DNA of 64,000 nt from DASZRZ01 sp963732925 (GCA_963732925.1 CAVTBJ010000009.1:1-64000); one strand, 5' to 3'; shown: positions 27,898 through 37,065, counted from the stretch's first letter. Numbers and translations are program-made. The notes: generated from the letters alone by a model not told the origin.

Positions 27898-29253
27898 ATG
27901 CCAGTCTCAATGATGATTCCCAAGTCGCTCGCCAACATCCGTACCAAGCTGCCCGGCCCCGAAGCCCGTCGCATCCTGGAGAGAGATCAGAAGTACATTT
28001 CGCCTTCCTACACACGTTCCTACCCGCTGGTGGCCAGGCGTGGCCGCGGCATGGTGGTGGAGGACGTGGACGGCAACGAGTTTCTCGACTTCTCGGCCGG
28101 AATCGCCGTGGTCTCCACCGGACACTGCCATCCGCACGTGGTGGAAGCCATTCAGCGGCAGGCGGCGGAACTGGTTCACATGTCGGGCACCGATTTCTAT
28201 TACCCGCAGCTGGTGGAGTTGGCGGAGCGGCTGTCGCGGATCATGCCCATGCCCGGCCCGCACAAGTTTTACTACGGCAACTCGGGAACGGAGGCGATTG
28301 AAGCGGCGCTGAAGCTGGCGCGTTATCACACCGGCCGGCAGCACATCATCGCGTTCTACGGAGCTTTCCACGGACGCACGATGGGAGCGCTGTCGCTCAC
28401 GGCATCCAAGCCGCAGCAGCGGCGGCGGTTCTCTCCTCTGCTGCCCGGCGTGACCCACGTTCCCTTTCCGGACATGTTTCGCCGTCCGCAAGGGACCGAC
28501 GCCCATCAGTATGCGCTGGGCTGTGCGCGCTACATCGAGAACACGCTGTTCCGCACCACCGTACCTCCTGAGGAAGTGGCGGCAGTCTTCGTGGAACCGA
28601 TCCAGGGCGAGGGCGGATACCGGGTGGCGCCTCCGGAGTTCCTGCAGGAGCTGCGAAATATTTGCGACCACCACGGCATCCTGCTGGTGGTGGATGAAGT
28701 ACAGAGCGGGGTGGCGCGCACCGGCAAGTGGTGGGCCATCGAACATTCCGGCGTAGAGCCTGACATTGTCTGCATGGCCAAGGGCATTGCCAGCGGCATG
28801 CCGCTGGGCGTGACCGCCGCCCGGGCGGGCATCATGGACTGGGCGCCGGGATCGCACGCTTCGACCTTCGGCGGTAATCCGGTGTGCATTGCGGCGGCGC
28901 TGGCGACGCTGGATGTCCTTGAGGACGAGGGTCTGCACAACGCCGAGGAAGTGGGACGGCACATCCTGGACCGCATCCGCGTCTGGCCGGAAAAGCTTCG
29001 CCTGGTGGGCTGCGCCCGGGGAAACGGACTGATGCTGGGACTGGACCTGGTCACCGACAAGAAGTCAAAAGCTCCGGCGGGCGAGGCGCGCAACCGCGTG
29101 GTGGAGATGGCTTTCCATCGCGGATGCCTGTTCCTGGGGGCGGGACCGAGCGCGATTCGCATCTGCCCTCCGCTGATCGTCACCCGCGAGCAGGCCGACT
29201 TCGGACTCGATGTGCTGGAAGAATGCCTGGAAGAGGCGGCGCGGGAACTGTGA
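27898..29253 (+). CDS. class III aminotransferase (acetylornithine/4-aminobutyrate aminotransferase family)
   Basis: 451 residues, PLP-dependent. Conserved blocks: EDVDGNEFLDFSAGIAVVST, GHCHPHVVEAIQ, YYGNSGTEAIEAALKLARYH, GAFHGRTMGALSLTASK, EPIQGEGGYRVAPPEFLQEL, LLVVDEVQSGVARTGKWWA and the PLP lysine in CMAKGIASGMPLG. Length and N-terminus fit GabT/acetylornithine-aminotransferase-like enzymes more than ArgD proper. It transfers an omega-amino group to 2-oxoglutarate; the natural donor is uncertain. No arginine or GABA gene flanks it. Confidence 0.9.
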   Translation: MPVSMMIPKSLANIRTKLPGPEARRILERDQKYISPSYTRSYPLVARRGRGMVVEDVDGNEFLDFSAGIAVVSTGHCHPHVVEAIQRQAAELVHMSGTDFYYPQLVELAERLSRIMPMPGPHKFYYGNSGTEAIEAALKLARYHTGRQHIIAFYGAFHGRTMGALSLTASKPQQRRRFSPLLPGVTHVPFPDMFRRPQGTDAHQYALGCARYIENTLFRTTVPPEEVAAVFVEPIQGEGGYRVAPPEFLQELRNICDHHGILLVVDEVQSGVARTGKWWAIEHSGVEPDIVCMAKGIASGMPLGVTAARAGIMDWAPGSHASTFGGNPVCIAAALATLDVLEDEGLHNAEEVGRHILDRIRVWPEKLRLVGCARGNGLMLGLDLVTDKKSKAPAGEARNRVVEMAFHRGCLFLGAGPSAIRICPPLIVTREQADFGLDVLEECLEEAAREL

Positions 29254-29369
29254 TTCACGGAAGACTGGCTGTCCTCAAGCCTAGCTGGGTCGCCTTCGCT
29301 GTGACAATATGTTGGGCCGCGGCGTCAACTTAAGCCAGGTTAGCCCGCGCGAACCGGGCTTGAATCGAT

Positions 29370-30362
29370 CTACTGTTTTGTTTGAAGGCTACTCAGAAAG
29401 CCCCAAAATTCCTTGTTGTTGCGGTAAGGCAGGAAGGAGTCGTCCTGCAATGGGTCTGGCATCTGTTCGCCTGGAATCACATTAGCTTTCCGGGCAAAGG
29501 CTTCCTGCAGATGGTTGCGAGCGCCTGCTAGATCTTTCTCCTCCGCGTCGGCGCAGGCGAGATTGTAGTAGTACAGCGGGTAGTCCGGATCTTTGGCAAT
29601 CGCTCCCTCGAAGATAGCGCGTGCTTTCGCAATGTTTCCCGAAATTCCATAGGCCATTCCCGCCTGATCGGTTAACAGACGACGCTGTGTACTGCTGCTG
29701 CTTTGGGTTTCCGGCAGTCGCGATAATGCAAGCTCGAACATGGCAGCCGCAGGGAGGTACATATGAGCATTGTAGAGAATCTGGGCGTAGATGAATGCGT
29801 CTTGTGATGTCGGCACGTATTCCGGATCTAAACGATACGTCGCCAGTATCTGGTGAATACCGGGATCGGAAGCACGGATCGGGGTGTCGCTGTAGAACTC
29901 CAGGTCACCACATAGATCGCCGCTGGCGACGAAGCCTCGCACCAGGTACCAGGTTTTGCCCTGCTTATCGAGCGTGGTATAGCTCACCACAGCAGCAGGA
30001 AGCGGACCGGAGTTGATCGTTTCCATCACGTCGATTTTGAGAGTAGGATTGCTTCTCTTCTCCGGCTCAAGTGCGTCAGCACGGCACTTTTCGCTGGTCA
30101 AAGGCGCCTGCCCGGGAACCAAAAACAAAAAACCTAGAAAGGTGATGCGGCCGGAGGCATCTTTCGCCCGAATCCCTATCTCATTGCCATTCGGCTTGGC
30201 CGAGGATTCAACAACCTCGAACCCCTTGGCAGACCATCGCAGTTGCCCTCGATGCTCGGGGAAGGCAAGGACAAAATCGCCGTCTTTATCGGGCGCTCCG
30301 CTCTGCGCCGATGAAGCAATGCACACCAGCGTGAGACAAAGGAGAATCAGTATTTTCCGCAT
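29370..30362 (-). CDS. secreted TPR-containing hypothetical protein
   Basis: 330 residues with a signal peptide (MRKILILLCLTLVCIASSAQ). The first ~170 residues are beta-rich without a recognised domain (FVLAFPEHRGQLRWSAKGFE, AAVVSYTTLDKQGKTWYLVR). The C-terminal ~130 residues contain TPR-type helical pairs (FIYAQILYNAHMYLPAAAMF, AKARAIFEGAIAKDPDYPLY, ACADAEEKDLAGARNHLQEA). Exported, probably periplasmic, and likely a protein-interaction factor. Stand-alone gene. Confidence 0.65.
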   Translation of the reverse strand: MRKILILLCLTLVCIASSAQSGAPDKDGDFVLAFPEHRGQLRWSAKGFEVVESSAKPNGNEIGIRAKDASGRITFLGFLFLVPGQAPLTSEKCRADALEPEKRSNPTLKIDVMETINSGPLPAAVVSYTTLDKQGKTWYLVRGFVASGDLCGDLEFYSDTPIRASDPGIHQILATYRLDPEYVPTSQDAFIYAQILYNAHMYLPAAAMFELALSRLPETQSSSSTQRRLLTDQAGMAYGISGNIAKARAIFEGAIAKDPDYPLYYYNLACADAEEKDLAGARNHLQEAFARKANVIPGEQMPDPLQDDSFLPYRNNKEFWGFLSSLQTKQ

Positions 30363-30714
30363 CGGCAGAGTCTATCGCGAAGAGTAAGTGTCGATAGCTA
30401 TCTTTCCTATAGTTAGCCATTGCAGACAAGAGCACCTGCGCCAGCAATTGAACTACTCAGCGGGCCGAGGTGAATGGGGGCAGCGGCATGTACAAAACTC
30501 TAGATTCCTCGTCGCGCCTCGGGTCGTCCTTCGCTCCTTCGGCCCTCCTCGGAATGACAAGGGTAAAGTACGTCTTGGATCGCAGGCCTGAAGAGCCTGC
30601 GCCACCGGACAAGAGGCATAGAGCGCGGCAAGATCGCACTCCTAAAGTCCTGCGCTGCCGGATAGAGGCAGAGGAGGGCGTCCGTGCCCACATCCCTTGG
30701 AGTCCTGCGCCAAT
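30363..30714. other. intergenic region with a dispersed-repeat-like segment
   Basis: 352 bases without a supported gene, between two minus-strand genes. 30500-30560 contains ctcgtcgcgcctcggg, gtccttcgctccttcgg and cctcggaatgac, which resemble the 3' part of the repeat near 40700-40740 (tcgctcaggatgac). Overlapping short frames on both strands look like chance. Confidence 0.4.
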
Positions 30715-31524
30715 TCAGCGGGACAGTCCGTGGACGCCGGCGGGTTGAGGGAACAGAGTGGGATGGAGCGCCCAGGCAAGAGCGCGAAGACCTCCCAGAA
30801 GGGTGGGTGCGGGCGTGTTAAGAAGCTCGTCGGCGATGCAGAAGACGCGGCCGGCGCGCACGGCAGAAGTCTGATCCCAGGTGCGATCGCGGACAATTTT
30901 CGCAAGGGGAACGCGATCGCCGGCGCCACACCAGGCGGCGCAGAAGACTTCCGGGTCGGCGGCGCGTACCTCGTCAGCCGTGGTCTGTTTGCCGGGCTCT
31001 CCCAGGAAACATCCCCCGGCAGCCTCCACTAATTCCTTGACCCAGGGTTGCGAGCGGATGATGGGCTTGCCCCATTCCTCGCAAAAGATGAGCGGACGAG
31101 CTGGAGCGCTTGCCGCCTGAAGGCGAACGGCTGCAATGGCAGCCTGCATTTCCGCAATGAGGTGGCGGCCGCGCTCGGAAGCTCCGACGGCGCCGGCGAT
31201 GGCCATGATGTCCGCGTAGATGTCGGCGAGGGTGCGGGGGGCGAGGCCGAGGAAGCGGGCTCCGGACTTGAGGATTTCGACGACGGCTTTCTCCTGGTAG
31301 GGGACGGAGGCGATGACCAGATCGGGACGGGCATCGAGGAGTTGTTGCGACTGGGCGGTCCAGGAGTCGGCAACCAGGAGGCGGCTGCCGTCGCGCACGG
31401 CGGGGCAGACCTCCGCGCAGTAGCGGGTGCAGGCGAGGACGCGATGGAGTTCGCCGAGTCCATCCAGGATGACGGTGATGCTGGGCTGAAGGGAGACGAT
31501 GCGCTGCGGAAGGAAGTCGGACAT
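30715..31524 (-). CDS. BtuF-like cobalamin/Fe-siderophore substrate-binding protein lacking a signal peptide
   Basis: 269 residues. The class III periplasmic-binding fold is recognisable: RIVSLQPSITVILDGLG, LDARPDLVIAS, AIAGAVGASERGRHLIAEMQ, PLIFCEEWGKPIIRSQPWVK, ELVEAAGGCFLGEPGKQTTA, DPEVFCAAWCGAGDR and WDQTSAVRAGRVFCIADELL. This is the BtuF/FepB-like family. The N-terminus MSDFLPQRIVSLQPS has no hydrophobic signal segment, and no ABC permease or ATPase of the BtuCD type adjoins it. It may be cytoplasmic, or the true start may be missed; no upstream in-frame start adds a signal. Ligand uncertain. Confidence 0.75.
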   Translation of the reverse strand: MSDFLPQRIVSLQPSITVILDGLGELHRVLACTRYCAEVCPAVRDGSRLLVADSWTAQSQQLLDARPDLVIASVPYQEKAVVEILKSGARFLGLAPRTLADIYADIMAIAGAVGASERGRHLIAEMQAAIAAVRLQAASAPARPLIFCEEWGKPIIRSQPWVKELVEAAGGCFLGEPGKQTTADEVRAADPEVFCAAWCGAGDRVPLAKIVRDRTWDQTSAVRAGRVFCIADELLNTPAPTLLGGLRALAWALHPTLFPQPAGVHGLSR

Positions 31525-31787
31525 GAGGTTCAGCAGTCAGAATGATATCCCGGAAGAATGGCATCTCGGAAAAAAGACCCGCGTCTGCCAAAAGCGGCAC
31601 TCTTCGTGACGCACGAAGCCACCGCCTCGGAAAGGGCCAAGCCGTTAGGCCAATATCCGGCGCAGGAGGCGCCAGACGGACACGCCCAGGCTAGCCCGAA
31701 GGGATGAGGGCAGGGCATAATACGCCGCAGGGGACCGCGTCGCTAGCAGACGGGCCGAAGCGTGACTGGGAGGAAGGGCGGAATCCT

Positions 31788-32060
31788 ATGGCTCGGGTTT
31801 ATCGAAGAGGAGATCGGGTGTTTGCGCTCAGCGATCGTCCGGAGCTGGTACTGTCGCTGATTTGCGCCGGAGAGCAATGGGCGGTGATGGTGTTTGACTT
31901 CCAGCAGAAGAAGGCAACCCTGAAGGACCACACCGAAGCCACGCTGGAAGCGGCGAAACGCTTTGCGGGACAGTTTGCGGCGGAACACCACGGCGCGGAC
32001 GCGAGCCAGTTGGTGTGGCGAGAGTCTCTGGGAATCCGTCCCTCGGGGCCTTCGGGATGA
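31788..32060 (+). CDS. hypothetical protein
   Basis: 90 residues from the ATG at 31788 (MARVYRRGDRVFALSDRPEL). It has a beta-rich N-terminus (LVLSLICAGEQWAVMVFDFQ) and a helical second half (EATLEAAKRFAGQFAAEHHG). The last ~12 residues (SLGIRPSGPSG) are encoded inside a repeat-like segment (tcggggccttcgggatgac), so the original C-terminus may have been replaced. No family recognised. Confidence 0.5.
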   Translation: MARVYRRGDRVFALSDRPELVLSLICAGEQWAVMVFDFQQKKATLKDHTEATLEAAKRFAGQFAAEHHGADASQLVWRESLGIRPSGPSG

Positions 32061-32106
32061 CAATCCCCAGGATTGCTCGTCGCGCCTGGGGACCATATTC
32101 GTGGTT

Positions 32107-32805
32107 TCACTGGCGCAGGGTACGGGCGAGAAGCTGGGTGTCGTCGGAGAGAACGCCATCGACTCCGAGGGCGGCCAGAGCGCGCATGCCGCGGGATTGA
32201 TTCACGGTCCAGGCAAAGACTTGTTTCCCGGCAGCCTGAAGGTCCCGCAGCAACGCCAGGGTCAGCAGGCGGGAACGGAGAAACAGGGCCGTCACCGGCA
32301 ATGTGGGCCAGGGTGCAAGCTGGCCGGGCCGCTCGCAGATGAGGCCCAGGGGAACGCCGGAGTCGAGTTGATGCACCTGGAGCAGCACCTGGGGAAGAAA
32401 TGACGACACCCAGTATTGCCGCCGAGACCGGTGGCGGCGCAAGGCTGCCACGATGAGCAATTCCAGTCCTTCTACTTTCAATTCAATATCAAGAACAGCG
32501 GAAGCGGCATAGCGGGCGAGAACCGCGTCGAGGGCTGGCGGTGTGGGGAGAGCCGCTTCGGCTGCGAGTTTCTGCAATCGCGAGTACGTGCTGGTAGCGA
32601 TGACGGCGCCGGCGAAGCGGGGATCGTGGCAGACGATGGGGATGGAGTCGGAGGTAAGGCGAACGTCGAACTCGAAGCCATCACAGCCGTGGGCGAGGGC
32701 GAGGTCGAAGGCGGATAAGGTATTTTCAGGGGCGTAGAGGCGGGCGCCGCGATGTCCGAGCAGGAGAGGAACAGCCAGGCGCGCGGTTTGGGAGGCGGAA
32801 GGCAA
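32107..32805 (-). CDS. glycerophosphodiester phosphodiesterase family protein
   Basis: 232 residues, starting at TTG 32805 (an in-frame stop lies two codons upstream, so no longer form exists). Signature LLGHRGARLYAPENTLSAFD gives the catalytic His and metal Glu/Asn; GCDGFEFDVRLTSD and IPIVCHDP supply further catalytic and metal residues. The C-terminus FAWTVNQSRGMRALAALGVD, GVLSDDTQLL is typical. It hydrolyses glycerophosphodiesters to glycerol-3-phosphate and an alcohol. No signal peptide, so cytoplasmic. Confidence 0.87.
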   Translation of the reverse strand: MPSASQTARLAVPLLLGHRGARLYAPENTLSAFDLALAHGCDGFEFDVRLTSDSIPIVCHDPRFAGAVIATSTYSRLQKLAAEAALPTPPALDAVLARYAASAVLDIELKVEGLELLIVAALRRHRSRRQYWVSSFLPQVLLQVHQLDSGVPLGLICERPGQLAPWPTLPVTALFLRSRLLTLALLRDLQAAGKQVFAWTVNQSRGMRALAALGVDGVLSDDTQLLARTLRQ

Positions 32806-33110
32806 GAGTCAACCTTAGCAGGAAGGGCGATTCATCCCTTACCCGGCGCCGGCCTGGTTTTCCACAGATCTACGAAGAAAAATTGTGTCCTTCATCTGGG
32901 GGCAACATCTTCGACAGATTATGGGTGTTACTCCCGGCCTCCTGATTCGCCGGGCCATGCCGGGCTCGCGAGAGGCGTCCGGCATGCGCGCTCTTCGGGC
33001 TAGAAGAACTATCTGGAAGGGCGGCATTGCCGCCCGATCTACTCGTGGCCGCCCCCGTCCGCCGGTCCCGGCTTCAATTCCCGCTCTCAACCTGTGAAGG
33101 AGACAAGATA
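32806..33110. other. divergent intergenic region, no gene supported
   Basis: 305 bases between the GDPD gene (minus) and the first alpha/beta hydrolase (plus). It contains no convincing ORF. The only clear signal is a gaaggagac SD at 33095-33103 for the hydrolase. The two promoters should lie here but are not identifiable. Confidence 0.45.
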
Positions 33111-33950
33111 ATGTCTACGATCACCACACAAGACGGCACACAGATCTACTACAAGGACTGGGGCACGGGGCAGCCCGTGGTCTTCAGCCATGGCTGGCCG
33201 CTGAGTTCAGACGCATTTGAAGACCAGATGCTGTTTCTGGCGGACCGGGGCTATCGCTGCATCGCGCACGACCGTCGTGGGCATGGCCGTTCCAGCCAAC
33301 CCTGGAACGGCAACGAAATGGACACCTACGCCGACGATCTGGCGGCGCTGGTTCAGGCGCTGGATTTGAAGAATGCCATCCATGTGGGACATTCCACGGG
33401 CGGGGGCGAGGTGGCGCGCTATATCGGGCGTCATGGCACCAAGCGCGTGGCCCAAGCCGTCCTGATCAGCGCCGTTCCACCGCTCATGCTGAAGACGCCG
33501 GCCAATCCCGGAGGCCTGCCCAGGGAAGCCTTCGACCAGATCCGAGGTTCGGTGCTGGCGGACCGCTCGCAATATTTGCGGGAGTTGAGCGAGCCGTTCT
33601 ATGGGGCGAACCGGCCGGGCGCCAAAGTTTCCCAGGGATTGCGGGAGTCCTTCTGGCTGCAGGGCATGATGGCGGGACACAAGGCGGTCTTTGACTGCAT
33701 CAATGCATTTTCGGAGACCGACTTTACGGAGGACTTGAAGAAATTTGACGTGCCCACCCTGATCCTGCATGGAGACGACGACCAGATTGTGCCCATCGGA
33801 GCGGCGGCGATGCTTTCGTCCAAGCTGGTGAAGGGAGCCACCCTGAAGGTATATGTGGGGGCGCCTCACGGGATGTGCTCCACATTGAAAGACAAAGTGA
33901 ATGCGGAACTGCTGGCGTTTTTCCGGCAGAGCAGCCAGGCGGCGGCATAG
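33111..33950 (+). CDS. alpha/beta hydrolase, non-heme chloroperoxidase/esterase-like
   Basis: 279 residues from the ATG at 33111 with a gaaggag SD. Starts MSTITTQDGTQIYYKDWGTG, then VVFSHGWPLSSDAFEDQMLF, AHDRRGHGRSSQPWNGN. The catalytic triad is Ser in GHSTGGGEVARYIGRHG, Asp in LILHGDDDQIVP and His in GAPHGMCSTLKD. These match cofactor-free haloperoxidases/arylesterases (Cpo/CpoF type). Cytoplasmic. First of three consecutive alpha/beta hydrolase genes on this strand; natural substrate unknown. Confidence 0.88.
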   Translation: MSTITTQDGTQIYYKDWGTGQPVVFSHGWPLSSDAFEDQMLFLADRGYRCIAHDRRGHGRSSQPWNGNEMDTYADDLAALVQALDLKNAIHVGHSTGGGEVARYIGRHGTKRVAQAVLISAVPPLMLKTPANPGGLPREAFDQIRGSVLADRSQYLRELSEPFYGANRPGAKVSQGLRESFWLQGMMAGHKAVFDCINAFSETDFTEDLKKFDVPTLILHGDDDQIVPIGAAAMLSSKLVKGATLKVYVGAPHGMCSTLKDKVNAELLAFFRQSSQAAA

Positions 33951-34023
33951 GAGAAATCCTGCTGAAATCGAAGGAAAGCAGAAACAAATTGGTTGAAGAA
34001 AGTGGAAAGGAAAAGGTGAACGC

Positions 34024-34851
34024 ATGAGTCGAGAACCGAAGACAATCGTGCTGATCCACGGACTCTGGATGACGCCTCTCAGTTGGGAGAAGTGGATAGG
34101 TTATTACACCGACCGAGGCTACCAGGTGCTGGCGCCGAGCTGGCCCGGCATGGAGGAGGGGGTTCAGGAGTTGCGCCGTGACCCCTCGCCGATCGCCAAA
34201 CTGGGCATCACGGAAATTGTCGATCACTATGAGAACATCATTCGCGGGCTGGATGCTCCACCGATTATCATGGGGCACTCGTTCGGAGGATTGATCGCGC
34301 AGATCCTGCTGGACCGAGACCTTGGCGCCGCCGGGGTTGCCATTTCCACGGCGCCGGTCAAGGGCATCCTGCTGCTGCCGTTTTCCACGCTGAAGTCGTC
34401 GTTCCCGGCATTGAAAAACCCGGCGAACCTTCACCGGGCGGAGCCTCTGACGCCGGAGCAGTTCCATTACGCATTTACCAATACTCTCAGCGAGGAAGAG
34501 TCCTTGGCGGCCTATCAGCGGTATGCGGTTCCGGGACCGGACCATGTCCTTTTCCAGGCGGCGTTCGCGAACTTCAATCCGCACGCCGCGACGGCGGTGA
34601 ATTTCCGCAATGACCAGCGGGCTCCGCTGCTCCTGATCGCCGGCGAACACGACCACATCGCGCCGCCCTCGGTGGTGAAGGCGAACTTCCATCTCTACCG
34701 CAAGTCGAAGGCGATGACCGACTACAAGGAGTTTGCCGGACGGACGCACTTTATCCTTGGGCAAGACGGCTGGCAGGAGGTGGCCAAGTACGCGCTCGAC
34801 TGGGCTGCGAGCCGGGCGCAGGGTGCGACCGGGGAGGCGATGAGCGCGTAG
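34024..34851 (+). CDS. alpha/beta hydrolase
   Basis: 275 residues. KTIVLIHGLWMTPLSWEKWI begins the fold; the nucleophile Ser is in IIMGHSFGGLIAQILL, the acid in LLIAGEHDHIAPP and the His in FAGRTHFILGQDGW. No signal peptide. The oxyanion-hole sequence LIHGLW and the MEEGVQELRRDPSPIAKLGI insertion are unlike the neighbouring two hydrolases, so these are not recent duplicates. SD aaaggaaaagg precedes the ATG. Probably co-transcribed with the upstream hydrolase (73-base gap). Substrate unknown. Confidence 0.82.
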   Translation: MSREPKTIVLIHGLWMTPLSWEKWIGYYTDRGYQVLAPSWPGMEEGVQELRRDPSPIAKLGITEIVDHYENIIRGLDAPPIIMGHSFGGLIAQILLDRDLGAAGVAISTAPVKGILLLPFSTLKSSFPALKNPANLHRAEPLTPEQFHYAFTNTLSEEESLAAYQRYAVPGPDHVLFQAAFANFNPHAATAVNFRNDQRAPLLLIAGEHDHIAPPSVVKANFHLYRKSKAMTDYKEFAGRTHFILGQDGWQEVAKYALDWAASRAQGATGEAMSA

Positions 34852-35040
34852 CAGGTCGTTCCGCCCCAGGTCGCGTGGCTTCCTGGGCTCGACTCGGAAC
34901 GACAAATGAGAAGAGGAGCTGGTTCCCATCCTTTTGCCCAAGGCGCGAAAGGATGGGAATCCGGCATGTTTCGGCGGTTTTGACGAACGCGCGAGTTGCC
35001 CGGAAGTGCGCGTCTTTCCAAGTTCCTGTCAGGAGTGCTC

Positions 35041-35961
35041 ATGGAAGCTGCTTGCAGTCTGTTTCGGTTTTGCGCGTTGGTTGCGCTGCCGTTCCTGGTT
35101 GTGTGCGGGGTAGTGAACAGCGCGAGTGCGCAAGCGGAGATCCATTCGCGCACGAGCACGGTGGAAGGATTGAAGCTGCATTATTTGACTGCCGGGCAAG
35201 GCCCGGCGGTGATTCTGCTGCACGGCTACACGCAAACTTCCCGCATGTGGAGACCGATCATCCCGCTGCTTGCCGAAAAATTTACGGTGATCGCTCCCGA
35301 TCTTCCGGGGATTGGAGAGTCCGGCATCCCGGCGGATGGCCTGGACATGAAAAGCGCCGCCATTCGCATCCACGCTCTGGCCAGAGCGCTGGGCGTCGAG
35401 AAGGCGCGTGTGGTAGGACACGATATTGGGCTGATGGTGGCCTACGCCTATGCAGCGCAGTTTCCGTCGGAGGTGGAGAAGCTGGTGGTGATGGATGCAT
35501 TTCTCCCCGGTGTGGCGGGGTGGAAGGATGTTTACGACAACCCGGGCATCTGGCACTTCCGGTTTAACGGCCCCACGCCGGAAGCGCTGGTACGCGGGCG
35601 CGAGCGAACTTACTTCGAGCACTACTGGAACGATTTTGCCGCCGATAAAAGCCGGTCCATACCTGAAGCCGACCGCGCGGTGTATGTGGCAGCGTATGCG
35701 CGTCCCGGACGGATGCGGGCGGGGTGGGCGTATTTTGTCTCCTTTCCGCAGGCGGCCGAGGATTTTGAACAGCTCTCCAAGACCAAGCTGACCATGCCCG
35801 TGCTTGCCATTGGCGGCGAAAAGGCCAATGGAGCGCTGCTGGGGGAGCAGATGAAAATCGTGGCCTCGCAGGTGACGATGGTCGTGCTCAAAAACACCGG
35901 GCACTGGGTGCTGGAGGAGAATCCGAAGGAAACGACGGATGCGCTGATGGGGTTTCTGTGA
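35041..35961 (+). CDS. secreted alpha/beta hydrolase, epoxide hydrolase/haloalkane dehalogenase-like
   Basis: 306 residues from the ATG at 35041, with a signal peptide (LFRFCALVALPFLVVCGVVN, cleavage near SASAQA). The nucleophile elbow GHDIGLMVAYAYAAQ carries Asp instead of Ser, as in epoxide hydrolases and haloalkane dehalogenases. HGYTQTSRMWRPIIPLL, APDLPGIGESG and the catalytic His in NTGHWVLEENP complete the pattern. The periplasmic location distinguishes it from its two cytoplasmic neighbours. An SD (caggag) lies upstream. Confidence 0.85.
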   Translation: MEAACSLFRFCALVALPFLVVCGVVNSASAQAEIHSRTSTVEGLKLHYLTAGQGPAVILLHGYTQTSRMWRPIIPLLAEKFTVIAPDLPGIGESGIPADGLDMKSAAIRIHALARALGVEKARVVGHDIGLMVAYAYAAQFPSEVEKLVVMDAFLPGVAGWKDVYDNPGIWHFRFNGPTPEALVRGRERTYFEHYWNDFAADKSRSIPEADRAVYVAAYARPGRMRAGWAYFVSFPQAAEDFEQLSKTKLTMPVLAIGGEKANGALLGEQMKIVASQVTMVVLKNTGHWVLEENPKETTDALMGFL

Positions 35962-36076
35962 GGATTCGCCCGAAGCGGTGAATCTGCCGGGGAAAGAGCG
36001 GGGATTCCTGGTGGCGCCTCAGAAATCCCGGAACTGCGCCGTGGGGGGCTGCAGGGCGGCACCGATCCGGCAGGAA

Positions 36077-36667
36077 TTATTTCTCTTTGATGGCAACCAG
36101 CTCGGCGACTCCCTTTTCCTGGATGGTCTCGCGGTAATAGAGGGTGCGAAGCGCGGGAAAGCCGCGGAGCAGCTCATTCTTTTCGAGGAAATAGGTATCG
36201 TGCGCGGGACCACGTTGATACTGCTTGTGCTCCTCGGTGTAGGTCTTATAGATGAGCAAGCCTCCGGGCTTGAGGGCGGCCTCGAGCGAGGGAAACAGAT
36301 CGCGCTGCAGATAAAAGAAGACGAGGATGAGATCGAAGGCCTTGCGGTTGGGACTCCAGGTATTCAGATCGCGGACGAGGAACTCGATATTGACGCCGCG
36401 TTCTTCGGCCTTGCGCTGGGATTTGCCGAAGGCGACTTCCGAGATGTCGACGACGGTGAGCTTCCAGCGCAGCTCGGCCAGCCAGATGGCGTGACGCCCT
36501 AGGCCTCCGGCGACGTCGAGGGCGGAGCCCGCCTTGGGGAACAGGGGAAGGATGTAGTCCTCGTAGGCGGTAAGCAGGAAAGGATCGGGCTCGAAAGCCA
36601 TGTGCTCGCCTTCGGCATAGCGCCGGTTCCAGTCTTCGCGCTCTTGACGGTCCAGGGTTTTATCCAT
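36077..36667 (-). CDS. class I SAM-dependent methyltransferase (TehB-like)
   Basis: 196 residues from the ATG at 36667 (MDKTLDRQEREDWNRRYAEG). SAM-binding motif I is ALDVAGGLGRHAIWLAELRW and motif II is LTVVDISEVAFGKSQRKAEE; FDLILVFFYLQRDLFPSLEA and ALKPGGLLIYKTYTEEHKQ follow. It resembles tellurite/thiopurine-type methyltransferases. Cytoplasmic, stand-alone. The 10-residue upstream extension lacks an SD, whereas the chosen ATG is preceded by ggagcagga. Confidence 0.82.
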   Translation of the reverse strand: MDKTLDRQEREDWNRRYAEGEHMAFEPDPFLLTAYEDYILPLFPKAGSALDVAGGLGRHAIWLAELRWKLTVVDISEVAFGKSQRKAEERGVNIEFLVRDLNTWSPNRKAFDLILVFFYLQRDLFPSLEAALKPGGLLIYKTYTEEHKQYQRGPAHDTYFLEKNELLRGFPALRTLYYRETIQEKGVAELVAIKEK

Positions 36668-36929
36668 CGTCCTGCTCCTTTGCGGGTTCGTGAACAACGG
36701 AATACCAGCAGGCCGGCCCGGTTCCGCAGCTCATCGGAACATGCTACGCGTTGGGGGGAGGCAATTCCAGAGGACGGCACGGAAGGGGCACACCGGCCAG
36801 CATGGTTGCAACCCCGCCTGCCTGCAACGGCTGGTTTGGAACTTGGAATAACGGCAGGTGGTTTGGAACAGAGATGCTGGAGTAAGCTGACATCGAGTCC
36901 ACCTCCCGCTTACCACCGGACAGAAATGG

Positions 36930-36958
36930 TTGCACGGCGCAACGGCTGTTGGTATAGT
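36930..36958 (+). promoter_or_regulatory. sigma-70-type promoter of the cytochrome oxidase operon
   Basis: TTGCAC (36930-36935), 17-base spacer, TATAGT (36953-36958). The predicted transcript starts near 36965 and leaves a ~100-base leader before ctaC. The 36668-36929 part of this gap holds no supported gene. The leader (gtgagaaagtcctcaag, then gactgggcaagcgggcg and acccggttcgggctcc) looks structured but matches no riboswitch I know. Confidence 0.5.
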
Positions 36959-37065
36959 GCGCGCACTGCCGGGGTGAGAAAGTCCTCAAGCGTAGCTGAG
37001 AGACTGGGCAAGCGGGCGTACGACCCGGTTCGGGCTCCTATCCTGAACGTTACGGAGGCTGGTTC

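Noticed and set aside
36965..37065. TPP-riboswitch resemblance (ctgagag and accc)
   Set aside because: The required ctgatct-type core and the order of conserved segments are missing.
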